DNA of 64,000 nucleotides from NCBI GenBank assembly GCA_965153455.1, contig OZ234500.1:5580001-5644000 (forward strand). The letters run 5' to 3'. The position numbers and the translations under genes are program-made. This DNA is from Sphagnum compactum (Eukaryota > Bryophyta > Sphagnopsida > Sphagnales). The notes below the pieces were generated by a model that saw only the letters and a program-made list of their open reading frames with translations, searched no databases and was not told the DNA's origin. Of this stretch, positions 10,591 to 21,936 are shown one piece after another (position 1 is the stretch's first letter; the number at the start of each line of letters is the position of its first letter).

Positions 10591-13500
10591 AAAGGTGCCT
10601 TTAAAAACATTTCAGTGCATTTTTGAAAACACCTTCCTTGCGGAGCTACTTTTGGACAAACTGGCCAATTTGTCTGACCTTCACTTGAGGCTAAATAACA
10701 ATAGGATGTAACTTCAAGGAGTGGGAAAATCAATTATTTTCCTATGCTGTAACTTCTTGAAAACCCAAAATCAGAATCTTGATAGCATTTTCGCTCCAGC
10801 ACAATTTTCCTACTAAGACAAGCTGTGAAAATTACATTGCTGATGGTGCAACTCTTCAAGGCCAACTTCATAAGTACTAAGAGAACTTCTCCATCCTTGA
10901 TTAAAAATTGACCTGATTTGAGAGAAAACATAGTAATATGGTTAAAACAATCTGAGGTGTGACAAGCTTAAAATGGCTAACAAACTTGCTTCAAGCTAAA
11001 TCACATGAAAGAATAGCTACTCAGAATTTCTGCATTGCCATGGTAAAAATCACAAATTAAAAAAAAAATTCCAATATAAATTGGCCCATACATCTAGAGG
11101 CACAAAAGTTCAGAAATGGAAGCTACTCTCATAGAGAGAGGAAAAAAACAACAATTCTACACCAAACCTAAAAAAATTTAACAATAAATTAATGTGAATT
11201 TTTTTTTTCTAGTCAACTTCTTTTCAAAGGAAGCCCATTTTTTACATTAACATGGTTTGTTGCAGAATACAAACCCATCAAGAGTAGTGTCATGTTTTTC
11301 GTTCTCTAGTGTGCATTGAGAATAAAAATTCACAATTTACACACATTCATTGAGATTAATGACAACCATTGTGCACATGTCATTTTATATTATTTTTGTA
11401 CAAAAAATGATGTCAATTAAGTTGGGATTCAAAAAAAACATGGAGATAATGGTTCAACAAGTTTTTACAAAATTAAATCAATTGTAAATTCATAATTATA
11501 TGGTATCTTGTTGTATGTAATTTTTTTTCTTTCATCGAAATCAAGGCAATAAGTTGAAAGCGAAACTTTGCTCACAACCATTATTGAGGTTCTAGCTTAT
11601 TATAATTGTGACTATGTTTTTCACATTCATATCCATTCAAACTTTTTTCATTGTGCACAAAAAATCTCAAATATGAAATATTATATTGAAAGAATATGAA
11701 CACTTGCAATAACATCTAGAGAAATGAAAGTCGTTAGAGTTTTTCTTTTTAATTGTCCAAAATAAATGAAAAGGATGAAAATTGTGACAACATTGAAAAT
11801 CATAAGAATTGCAAAATGACATATTTGATGAATAATTTTTATGCAATTTCATGAATCCTCAATTATTTGAAAAGTTTCCTAATGCACACATGTAAAACAA
11901 ACTTGATGGTGAATGGTCTATAATCATTTTCATAAATTGTGCTTGATTTTTTGTCTCTAAGATTATAGATTTAAGTTGTAGACATTATATTATAAAAAGA
12001 ACATTGGAGGTTGCAAATCACACAAATTAGAATTGAATTTTAATATTTAAAATATTCTAACTCAAATAAGAAATGTCCATAGTCTACAAATTTGAAAGAA
12101 GATTATGGATGCAATTCTTATGAAATTTCAAATTAAAAAATCTTTCACCATGCTACGCATAATGTTTAACTATTATTTGTGACAAGTACAATTCCACTTT
12201 TGTTGAACACTATCAACAATAACATTATTTAATTGTCATTGTTTTTGTCTATGGATCCTTCCATGTTGGTTGTTTTCTTGCATCATATATTGACATATTA
12301 TATTATAAAATGAAATGATGAAATTGAAGTGAAAAAATAAAATGAACTATAATAAAACCCCAATCTTTGTTTATTCATGTTAATATAGCAAGAAAAACAC
12401 ATTGTAAAGAAAGCACATTTGTTTTGATGAAAACTCAAGATATGAGGAAAGCCATGCACTATGAGAAATCATGTTCATAGAGACCACACTATCTTACAAT
12501 GAGAGTTCAAAAACCATTCAAGTACAACTATGTTGCAATTACATCCTTCAAAGTGCAACTACATTTTATAAATGCGATGATTTAATAAGTAAATTTTCAT
12601 GTTAGAAAATATATTAATTGTTCAATAATTGCACTATATTTTAAAATGTGTTTCGTATATGATAATGTATACACATCATATTTACGCATGTAATCAATTA
12701 TGTTTGATTTTTTGAAGAATTGCGTTGTAATTGTAACATGCAACTAAGTTATTAAGATTGTTAAAAATGAATTACACATTGAACAACTTTTCTGCAACTA
12801 ACATACAACTTTCATATGTGTGATTACGCTATGTGTTCACATTCCCACCGTCCATGAGATACAAACTTTGTAATTGGTTTTCAATTATGAAGTTTATTCA
12901 TGTAGCTGGTTGGCCACTATGTTGTTATTAAGTGACCACTATTGTATTACTAATTGCCCACTATAGTGCCACAACTACATGTCATGACATGGCCATATAA
13001 ATGTCACTAGTTGTTACATATATATGTGTCCCATATATGGGGTCACAACATTGGCACTATTTTACAACTGGATGGATCTTATAGTGCCACTATTTAGTCA
13101 TTAACAAATTAAATACTATTGATTCACTATTCATATAAATTGTGGATTTGTAAACCTCAAATTGGATCTTGATGCTACATAAACTATATTAAAAATATTT
13201 ATATTGGAGGTACATCAAAGTATTCAAGCTTATACACCTAGAATTTTTCTAGGTTACATGAATAAGTGTGAAATTAATAACAACCAATTCTTTTGTGAAT
13301 AGTTCCTTGGCACCCACAAGGGTTGCATCTTGTGGGATATTTAATATATAATACTTAAAATTAATTTATTAGATATTAAATATTAATCTATTACTTAATT
13401 AATTATGAATGAAAAACTAATATAAATAATTAACCTTTAATCTAAATTAATCAATTTAATTCAAACAATTTGTGAAATTAATTAATTCAAATAATTTATT

Positions 13501-15270
13501 TTTGCATATTAATTAATTAAATAATTTTAAAATATTGTAGTCCTAATATTTTTTGTGATTGATGTTCAATTTTTGTATTAATAATATTTTATTACATTGC
13601 ATTTCACAATATCATGTTGATATACATACATATCAAACCACAGAATTTCATGAAGGGTGAAGTTTTGCTTTTGAATTAAAATTAAAAGCAATCTGTAAAT
13701 TCGATTAAACATTCAATAAAGGTGTACATATGGATATGTCTCTATATACTTCAATGTCTTCTATTCAAATTCATATTTATTATTTCATAATGAATTATTT
13801 GTTAATAAGTTACTAATTAGTAATTAATATGTCATATTTAATTACTAAAAAAAATAAAATAAATAAATAATACAATATTCATATGAATTCATTAATCAAA
13901 TTTGAATAATTATTCTTTTAGTTAATTTAGATAATAAATAAATAGGTATTAGATAGTTAATTATCAAAATAAATATCAGATTATTAATTATCAAAATAAC
14001 GATCAAATAAGTACTTATCAAATTCATAATTATTAATTTTTTTTGATATTTCATTATTATTTTGATAATTAATTATAAATTCAGAGTAATTACAAAATTA
14101 AAATCAAACACAAAGCATGTGAAAAATTTGTTTTTCAATTGCAATTCAATTGTAACTAAGGTGCAATTAAAAGATTTAACCCATATATTTTGTCTTCAAA
14201 ACTTCATCTCACAAACTATATAAAGGAGGCGTCTTCTTTTGCATTCTCACATTAAAATATATGTGTTATGTTGGAATGAGTTCATAAAAGCTTAACCCTT
14301 AAGAAAAAACATATAAAAAATTATAAAATTTATGTGGCTACTTTTTAGTTCACATACCTTTTTAGTATTTTACTTTCCTACCTACCTATTTTCTTACTAA
14401 GTTAATAGGTCCTATTTTTCTACCTTCCTAAGTAGGTGGGTAAGTAAGTAAGTAAGTAAGTAGGTTGGTATGTAGGAGCTACCAACTTACCTACCTATAG
14501 ATATGTATTGACCTACCTAGATACTTATATATATTTGTTTCCAAAATTCAATTAATATGCCACATGGCAACTTTTGCTCGTGCCATGTGTTATAATCTGA
14601 GACCATCTAAGATGTATAATCATAATGGACAATGGATATCAATATTTCAAAAAAAAATCACCAAAAAATCCTCATAGTGCCACATGTTAAATTTTGATGA
14701 ATGGATGAAAAATGACATCAACATAACATTATGATTGTAATCATAGGGGAGTTGCATAATAGTTGAAAAGGAGTTGTTGTGATAGAATTGCAACCCTTAA
14801 AACTCATGTAGCTTGTCTGATAGCTCTTATAGTGTAAAAAAATGAAAAGTTGCAAGTGATTATTGCAACTTAAAAACTAAGTTGCAAGACTATTTGCAAA
14901 ACACACCTTTTTTTCATAGTGATGTTAGCTAACTTTATTTTTAACAAATGATTATTGGAAAAGCCCAAACATGGAAGGAAACAAAAAGTTATTGTAAAGT
15001 TATGAAACTTTTGAAAAATATCATAGGTAACCTTAAGCTTAGTCATCACATCTTGAATGAAAAGAGGAAGCTTGAGTTGAAATGGAGAAGGGTAGAATGA
15101 CATGGGCCTTTTCATGTCCATGTAGGTGGACAAGGGAAAGGGATGAAATAGTTAAGCTTGGAAGAGAGTTAATTTTTGGAATCGACTTTTGTAAGACAAA
15201 CGAAAAAAAGGACCACTATTATTGTCCCAACTAACCTAGCTAACTTACTTGTCATCTTTGAATATTAGAA

Positions 15271-15310
15271 ACTAAACTCTTGCTCCTTTAAAGTGAGAAA
15301 CGGGCTATTG
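15271..15310 (-). pseudogene. downstream part of a coding exon split by the hAT element (candidate)
   Basis: Read on the minus strand across the removed transposon, the frame entering from the right flank (20,307-20,491) continues here with NSPFLTLKEQEFSF and a TAA stop. The continuity is seen directly. That it was a real exon is inference, because no family is recognisable. Confidence 0.35.
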
Positions 15311-15318
15311 GTGATGAC
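15311..15318. repeat. 8-bp target-site duplication GTGATGAC (left)
   Basis: It is identical to 20,307-20,314 and lies immediately outside the left terminal inverted repeat. Confidence 0.9.
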
Positions 15319-16099
15319 CTATGTTGGCCAGGTATGGGCTTTTAATCATACCAAGCGGATAGGGCATTTTCTTTAAAAATCATTTGTGTAAGCCCAGAGG
15401 GCATGGGCATTTAAAGCAACCTATACCCAGTGGCATGGGCATTGAAGGTTTTTTTTTTCACATGGGCTTGCATAATGGGCATGGAAATGAGTGATGGCCA
15501 TCGGACATAAACTTGGGCATGTGCATTAAAAAATATTGTCATAATTGACATTATTTTCAAGTATTTTTGAAAAAGAGGAGTCCAAGACAAATTTGAATGT
15601 CAAAAATGATCACATAGAACTTCTCTATGTATAAATTGCCTCTAGCATAAAACTTTGTTCAGAAAGCTACATGTATATGTTGTAATCATGTTTTAATCAC
15701 TAACTATTAACTACCAAACTTAATAAAATTGATGTAACTAAAAAATTGCAACTTAAGTGATCCACCAATTTGGATATCTTCATGCTTGATGCCATAAGAA
15801 CTGGCTAGTTCCTTGAGCTCCAACTTGTGCAAAATTGACATTAAACTTTGGTAGTAGGTGCACAGTGCACTTTCAAACTTTTTTAGGCATACACACAAGC
15901 AAGCAAATACCTTCAAGCAAACATGCATGCAAGTTCATACAAAAATTAATGTTGCACATTGAATTGAACACTCAACGTAATCACATCAAAGTATTCTACA
16001 ACTCAACAACTTTGCATCAACGTAATAAAAATGAAACAAACAACTACACCACAAACCCAAATCCGCACAAATCATGTACATTCAATTTTAGCTAGGGCA

Positions 16100-16500
16100 A
16101 TCAATTGGACCCTTGCTGAAATAGTTGAAGTTGAAACACATTCAATTGGACCTAAAACAGTGGGAACATAAATACAAAATCAATTGGATTCAAAACAATG
16201 AGAGTAGAAATAAATTCAATTGTATTTAAAACAATGGGAGTAGAAACACATAATCAATTGGACCTTAAAACAATGGGAGCAGAAACATAGATTCACAATT
16301 GACATGTAATCAAATGGAACCTTGTTGAAACAATGGGAGCAAAATCATAACCATTTAAAAACCAACAACCAACACAAAATCATTTGGACCTTGCTGAAAT
16401 AGTGGGAGCATAAACACAACCATTCAAGAATAAGAACCAAGACAAAATCAATTGGACCTTTGCTAAAATACTTGGACCATAAACAAAATCATTCAAAATA
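16100..16500. repeat. ~45-60-bp tandem repeat inside the hAT element (about 8 copies)
   Basis: Degenerate units contain TCAATTGGACCTT, then GCTGAAA or TAAAACAATGGGAGCA and AAACAC. They sit about 0.8-1.2 kb inside the left end. Confidence 0.8.
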
Positions 16501-17420
16501 TTATAAACAGGCAAAAACATCCTTGGGTGGATCATTAGGAATGTCACACCTTGGTTTTTTTGGACCCATCAAACTTTGAAAAATCATAGGAAAAACTTAA
16601 TTAAATTTTTTCCTAAATTTTTTTTAATGAGTACATTTATTAGGTTCCATAGATTTTGAAATTCCAATAATATCAAGAATATTTTGTGTTTTGATATTCC
16701 TAATCATTACATTTAGAAATTTTTTTGAGAATGTAATGATGGGCAACCTTTCCTTGAACTTTTTGGTCAAGAACTCAAATTTGAAACATGAATTGAGAAT
16801 TTTCTGGGAATTTTTTTCTTAAGGTAATTTGGAAGTCATACTATTTTCAGGTTTTTATTAGGTAGTATTGAGTAAGTATAATTTAGTTATGAATTTCCAA
16901 AGTTAAGGCTATTAATTTTTGAAGGGGCCATTTTAATTAGGAATTTTTTATTTTAAATTTTTTTTATTTTTTCTATTCCAAAATAAACTTCAAGCCATAT
17001 ATTAATACATGCAATTGATAAACATGACAAAATAATAATTTATCGATGCGAAAACATTTAAAATAAAGGGCCTAGGAAAATGATTTGTGCATTTTTTGTT
17101 CTTTAACCATTCTTTGGTGGTTCCTAGTGATCCACCCAAGGATGTTTTCTCCCAAACTTCAAAAGACATTGACAACAAAGATTTGTAGACAATGTAAATC
17201 GATATTAACACCATAAATCCTTATTTTTTAACACTGACCTGTATTGTGAAGATCTGAAGATTTTAGGGTGCTTCACAATTTTTATAGACCTTTTCTCATC
17301 ATTGAAGCACTCTACCTTGAAGGGTTAACGTAGTTACATTGGGGGCCTCCTTTTTACTCCTTTAGCATAGTCTGGTTTCCAAATTATTCTACACCATTCA
17401 ACATCATAAGTTGAAACATG

Positions 17421-19139
17421 TTAGTTTTCTTCAAAAAAATTAAAATAAACAATCAAATTTTCATTTTCAAAAACCACACCATCTTCAGAATTGAGGAATT
17501 CTTCAAATGATTTAAGCCCATTTGTGCATTTGAATATAAGATCATTTGGCCAATTTTTCATAATTAGGACAAATTTATTCAAATTTTCAATTCCAAGTTG
17601 ACAACGTTTCAAACTTGTGATGACCCCTACCATACTAAAAATCCTTTCAATTTCAATTTGGGAACCAATAATTCCCATCACCTGCCGTGCAAGATAAGCA
17701 AGATTTGGAAATTGATGCTCATGTTCTGCCCACCAAGTAAATGGACTGAAAGGATCTATTGGCATTGTAGTCCTCCTAAAAAGCGATAGTTTAGCTCTAA
17801 TGAGCCGCATTGCAACTTTTTTAGTAAATGCTAAGGATCCAAATACACCTAGCTCAACCACTATAGATGCAACAAATGTAATAGTTGCTGAAACCTCTTT
17901 CATGCCACCACACATTTTTAAGTCATTAGTAGCATACTAATAGCACTTGGACATGGCATGCCCATAACAATTAGTAGCATAGGGTTGTGGTAAAAAGAGA
18001 AGAACACATGATATAATGCTTATTAAGGTCGTTGTCAAGGTGTTTAGATTAACACTTTCGTCTTTGACATATGTTATGACTTTGTCCAGCAAATTGTATC
18101 GAGCAAATAGATCCTTGTGTTGAACAACCATGGCAACCCTCGAGGTTTCATGAACCTAAAAAATTCCCACAGTGACATGGCAAGGTTCTCATTTTTGTTG
18201 ATATGATTCACAACCAAAGCAAACGTATCAAAACTTCTTTGGGACATCCACAAATCAAATGTGGTTGTAACTATAGTGGCATTAATAAAAGTAGGAAGAA
18301 CATGGCGTTCCATGGTCTTGCTGACCATGGAGAAAATTACCTCATTATTGAACTACTGTTTACTAGGAAAGGTAACTCGGCCACATTGACGAAAGACAAG
18401 CCTTCTTAGCCACACATTTTCATGGAACTCAATGGTCAATAACCTTTAATGATGTACAAGATCAAATCCTCAAAAAACAATTCTTGAGCAAGGTCTGAAT
18501 TTTTGTATGGCACTACAGAGCTGAAGAAATCAACAATGGAGGTTGTAGATAAATTTTTCCACTTTTTAGAAGTTTGATGAGTAATAGTTGTTGTGGTAGT
18601 AGTAGCTCGTTGTGTGTTGTACTGCTTCAACACTGCATAATGCTTAGAAGCCACATGTTGCTTCATGGTAGTTGTGCTAATCTTTGTTATGCATAACCAA
18701 TCCTTTTCAATTTGGGTAGAACTCTTTTTTACAATTTCTTGTTGGATGCTACGACACACAACACATTTCATTCTTGAGACTTAGAATAATATGCAACAAC
18801 ATTATGGTCATTAACTTAAAAAGATGCCCACGTATTCGTTCTTCTACTCCAAGTGAACCAAATTTTTTGGTTGAGCTCCAATTCCACAAACAACTTTTCA
18901 TTACATGCTTGTTTTTCAACTTGTAGAAGCTCTTCCTTCTCCTTACCAAGGCCTTTATTGGCAAGTTCATCATAATTTGCTTTAGATTGGATCACATCGT
19001 CACCATTCCCAACCTTGCCATTGCCACTCCCAACCCCAACTTCACCACTGCAAACGCCTGAACAGTCAACAACATGGAGAAGAGTACCTTATGAAGATTC
19101 TGCAGTCCCATTCAAAAGAATGTCATGTTGTAGGTTCAT
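17421..19139 (-). pseudogene. hAT transposase, internally deleted and frame-broken
   Basis: A candidate start ATG lies at 19,137-19,139, followed by an in-frame stop at 19,089-19,091 and then open frame to about 18,800. A Cys2/His2 zinc-finger (BED-like) segment follows at 18,436-18,771: CVVC, then HVASKH. Next come the catalytic-domain start TTTFDLW...FDTFALVVNHINK (18,074-18,328) and YVKDESVNLN..GHAMSK (17,937-18,131). The C-terminal dimerisation domain is at 17,421-17,915, with WWAEHEHQFPNLAYLARQ, then SQIEIERIFS and SLKRCQLGIENLNKFV. Between GHAMSK and the dimerisation domain most of the catalytic core is missing. Stops and frame changes separate the blocks. It cannot make a functional enzyme as it stands. 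Confidence 0.85.
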
Positions 19140-19299
19140 TGTCAATTGACCTTGAAAGTTAAACCAAGTACATTGTATTATGAAATCAAAATTAAAAAAA
19201 AAACATATAAATAGCATTGTTTACCAAATTTGCAATGCAAACCTCAAGTTATAGTTGGTGATGCTGACGAATGCTTAAGAAACATCACAAATAGGTGCC

Positions 19300-19700
19300 A
19301 AACAAATCATCGAAATTTCAATGTTCACAAAACATTGGTCATGTAGATCTAATGTTTATGAAGTAACACACAGATCACCGACACCAAACTTTCCACACTT
19401 GAAGCAAATTTACCAATGCTCATGAACGAAGTAGGCTCGTGAACGAAGTAGGTGCTAAACAAAATACCAAATTTGGAGTGCTCATGAAGCACCTTGTAGA
19501 TCTAGTGTTCACAAAGTAGCACATAGATCACTAGCACCAAACCTTAAACCCTTGAAGTAAAACAATGTTCACGAAGCACTTTGTAGATTTAGTTCTCACA
19601 ATGCACCAGAGATCTAGTGCTCACAAAACATGACACACACCATTACTGTAGCACTCACAAAGCACTAGGAAAAACATTAGGAACAATAAATAATGCTCAT
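19300..19700. repeat. degenerate repeats near the right end of the hAT element
   Basis: The words GATCTAGTGCTCACAAA, CACGAAGCACTTTGTAGAT and CATAGATCAC recur irregularly over about 400 bp, with no frame. Confidence 0.6.
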
Positions 19701-20306
19701 GAAAATTTGATGAACAAAACATCACATAGATCACACAATTGATGAAAGAAAAAGAACAAAGTAGATAATAGAGTTGCACAACCTAGAAACTTATGACGCA
19801 AGAAGAACAAACTTGCACAAAAAACTCACCTATTTACATCAATGTAGGTTGATTGCTAATTGCCAACGACAAAGAAGAGCTACAAATTTTGATGCTCCTT
19901 TGTGGTGTTCCTTTTCGACACTCCTTTCTGTTGCACATCGAAATCATGGACATCCTACATAATGATGAGAGTTCAGGCTTTCTCAAGCGGGGGCGCAATT
20001 CAACATCAAAATAGAAACTAGCCCTAACATTTCTAACCTAACCCTAAAATTCCTAATGCTAAATCCTTATGCCGTACACAGGTTCAAGTTATGAAAAAAG
20101 CCTGCCTGCCAGGGCATTTTGTGAGTTTTTCAAAACACATGCCCGCCTATGTAAGGGCATTGCATGTGTATAGGAGAAGCAAGGCCCGCCCAGGTAGGGT
20201 ATAACTACTTTCTTTGTTGACCATTGCCTGTCAGTCAGGGCATATGATACCCACGTTGATGCCCTGGTTGATACCCGGCCAGGACCTGCATACCCGGCCA
20301 ACACTG

Positions 20307-20314
20307 GTGATGAC
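20307..20314. repeat. 8-bp target-site duplication GTGATGAC (right)
   Basis: It is identical to 15,311-15,318 and lies immediately outside the right terminal inverted repeat. Confidence 0.9.
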
Positions 20315-20491
20315 CATCTCCTTGATGCAGCTTGATGCCTTGGGTTTCATCAATACCCAGAAGCTCCTGTAGCCCAGCAGCTTTTCCTGCTTATGGGAAC
20401 ACTCTTTCAAGCGAAATGCAAAACACAGGTTAATGAGCTCCTCCTTTACAGGCCATGACAACTCAAGCTCATGCATGAGGGTAAATGTCAA
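20307..20491 (-). pseudogene. upstream part of a coding exon split by the hAT element (candidate)
   Basis: An open frame with coding-like composition (ELSWPVKEELINLCFAF, later GYRSFWVLMKPKASS) runs straight to the transposon boundary at KEMVIT. Without the transposon and one target duplication it continues in frame at 15,310-15,271 to a stop. The exon start may be a splice acceptor near 20,505 (TTGAAG). I recognise no family, and I cannot say whether the gene was intact before insertion. Confidence 0.35.
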
Positions 20492-21480
20492 CCAAGAGTA
20501 GCTTCAAGGTAATCATTTACTTCTGTGCTCAATCTTTATTTCAGAGAAACTTGGGATTACATTATGAATCCTTAAAATAGTTATAGCATGATTGACAGGT
20601 TGAACAACCCATTTCCCAGAGCAAGCAATTGTTGAAAATTGTAGATGTTTTGCTACGTACACACAACAAAAAACACAAAAGATACTGAAAGAATAGGAGA
20701 AGAAAATGAACATATAATAAGAATACTGGAATGATGATGATGAGCACATAGGTACCTAGCTCCTCATAATAACAAATCTGCAGCAAGAGTTGTGAAGGAG
20801 ACACCTTCACTCCCACCCAAATTCAACTTCTCTGCTGCATTACCTTCTTTGAAGCAGATGATTGCAAATCTTTGATAATCAGAGGTGCATTCTGTGAGCA
20901 TTCATAATATTTAGACAAAATGAGTTGGCACTAGTTTGGAATTTTATTGCAAAAGATGCCCATTGAGAACGGCCAGTCATCTTCCTTCACTCCTCTAAAT
21001 ACAAACAGAAGACTTCAGAATTTATTTTCTCCTGCAAAGATTATGCCATTCGCTACCAGCTGCACAACTCATATATCAAAGAGAGTCTAGCAAAGCTCAG
21101 ATTCTTTTGTGAATGTATCTGAAACTTTGCAATGATGAAGATGAAGCAGCTCAGATTGCCTTATGAATGTATCTGAAGCTTTGTGATGATGAAGATGAAG
21201 CAGCAGTGCAGCGTCTACTTGTGATGAAGTAATCTAGATCCAAACTCAGACCTCGTTCCTGCAAAGAAGAACTCACCAATATACGAACAAACTTCAGATG
21301 AACCTGAGCTTCTCCATAGCAGCAAAAGATGAGCTACATAGACATGAAGAAATTCTGCACAGAAATGAAGAAAAATCTTTCTTTTATGAGGAAGGAGGTT
21401 CGAGGATTTCAGAGGATTGCAATAAAATTTTCTTTGAGAAGAAGAAAACAGGTTCTTACAAGAATTCAGAAGGTTCCGTT
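20492..21480. other. spacer between hAT insertion and S1-family gene
   Basis: A 54-bp tandem duplication occupies 21,094-21,201 (unit starts AGCTCAGATT and contains GAATGTATCTGAA and GATGATGAAGATGAAGC). No supported gene is seen; the minus-strand frames at 20,513-20,816 are hydrophobic, AT-driven and unconvincing. Confidence 0.5.
21094..21201. repeat. 54-bp tandem duplication
   Basis: Two copies of a unit beginning AGCTCAGATT and ending GATGAAGATGAAGC lie directly next to each other, about 280 bp past the stop codon of the S1-family gene. Confidence 0.85.
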
Positions 21481-21936
21481 TTAGACAAGGGCGTTGGGAG
21501 CTGGAACTGTGGTGTTCCAGGGATGTACAAACACGGGTGTCCCGAACATCTCACAGCGGTAGAATCCATCGCGTCTCACAGTCCACAGACATTGGCGACA
21601 GGGGCGATGATCGAAGCTCCAAGGCCCGATGTCCTGCCATACGTTGAAGATGTTCCAGTAGGAACCCCAATTGAAGCCGCACCAGAAGAGAGTGGTGCCC
21701 CAGATGTTGGCGCGGAAGGTGAAGCCATAGTCCTGCCCATCCAGCAGCGTCTGCTGTTGCAAGTCATTGTCGCGGGACTTGCAATGGACATAGATTGGTG
21801 CTCCCACTTCGTTCACAATGTTTACGGACATCTGGTTCTTGGCGGACACCATCTGTAGATTGGCCATGAGGAAGATGATGATGATCAACGCCCATAGATG
21901 ATCATAATGTTCCCAAGAAGCTCGAATTCGCTCCAT
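21481..21936 (-). CDS. secreted S1-family protein (S-protein homologue)
   Basis: A single-exon frame of 151 residues. An N-terminal hydrophobic stretch (about residues 14-32, LWALIIIIFLMANLQMVSA) looks like a secretion signal. The mature part fits the plant self-incompatibility S1 domain: VHCKSRDNDL, then a GF-rich strand, WGTTLFWCGFNW, VW, CRQCLWTVRRDGFYRC. Conserved cysteines occur at the expected places (VHC, FWC, RQC, YRC), with one extra in RPC. The founding members are poppy stigma proteins that recognise self pollen, but most homologues are small secreted proteins of unknown role, so I assign no self-incompatibility function. The length is typical. The first ATG of the frame gives a plausible signal peptide, so I keep it. 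Confidence 0.88.
   Translation of the reverse strand: MERIRASWEHYDHLWALIIIIFLMANLQMVSAKNQMSVNIVNEVGAPIYVHCKSRDNDLQQQTLLDGQDYGFTFRANIWGTTLFWCGFNWGSYWNIFNVWQDIGPWSFDHRPCRQCLWTVRRDGFYRCEMFGTPVFVHPWNTTVPAPNALV

Larger units (their letters stand above)
10600..15318. other. AT-rich intergenic DNA
   Basis: No gene is supported. Long A/T runs dominate 11,000-14,300. A GTAA/GTAG tetranucleotide cluster lies around 14,430-14,470. The frame 14,870-15,133 on the minus strand has coding-like composition (contains STYMDMKRPMSFYPSP) but no family I recognise, and it lies just left of the hAT insertion. Confidence 0.5.
15319..20306 (-). mobile_element. hAT transposon with intact ends and degraded transposase
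   Basis: A 4,988-bp element. The left end CTATGTTGGCCAGGTATG (15,319-15,336) and the reverse complement of the right end CAGTGTTGGCCGGGTATG (20,289-20,306) match at 15 of 18 positions. It is flanked by a perfect 8-bp duplication, GTGATGAC, the length typical of hAT insertions. Both subterminal regions are crowded with GGGCAT/ATGCCC words, which in this superfamily often serve as transposase-binding sites (inference). The minus strand encodes remnants of the transposase (17,421-19,139). Tandem repeats lie near the left end (16,100-16,500) and near the right end (19,300-19,700). Confidence 0.9.

Noticed and set aside
17002-17214. Minus-strand frame downstream of the hAT transposase
   Set aside because: No domain match, and it lies after the transposase stop in AT-rich element DNA.
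21298-21858. A 186-codon plus-strand frame
   Set aside because: It is antisense to the S1-family gene, which has a signal peptide and conserved cysteines.
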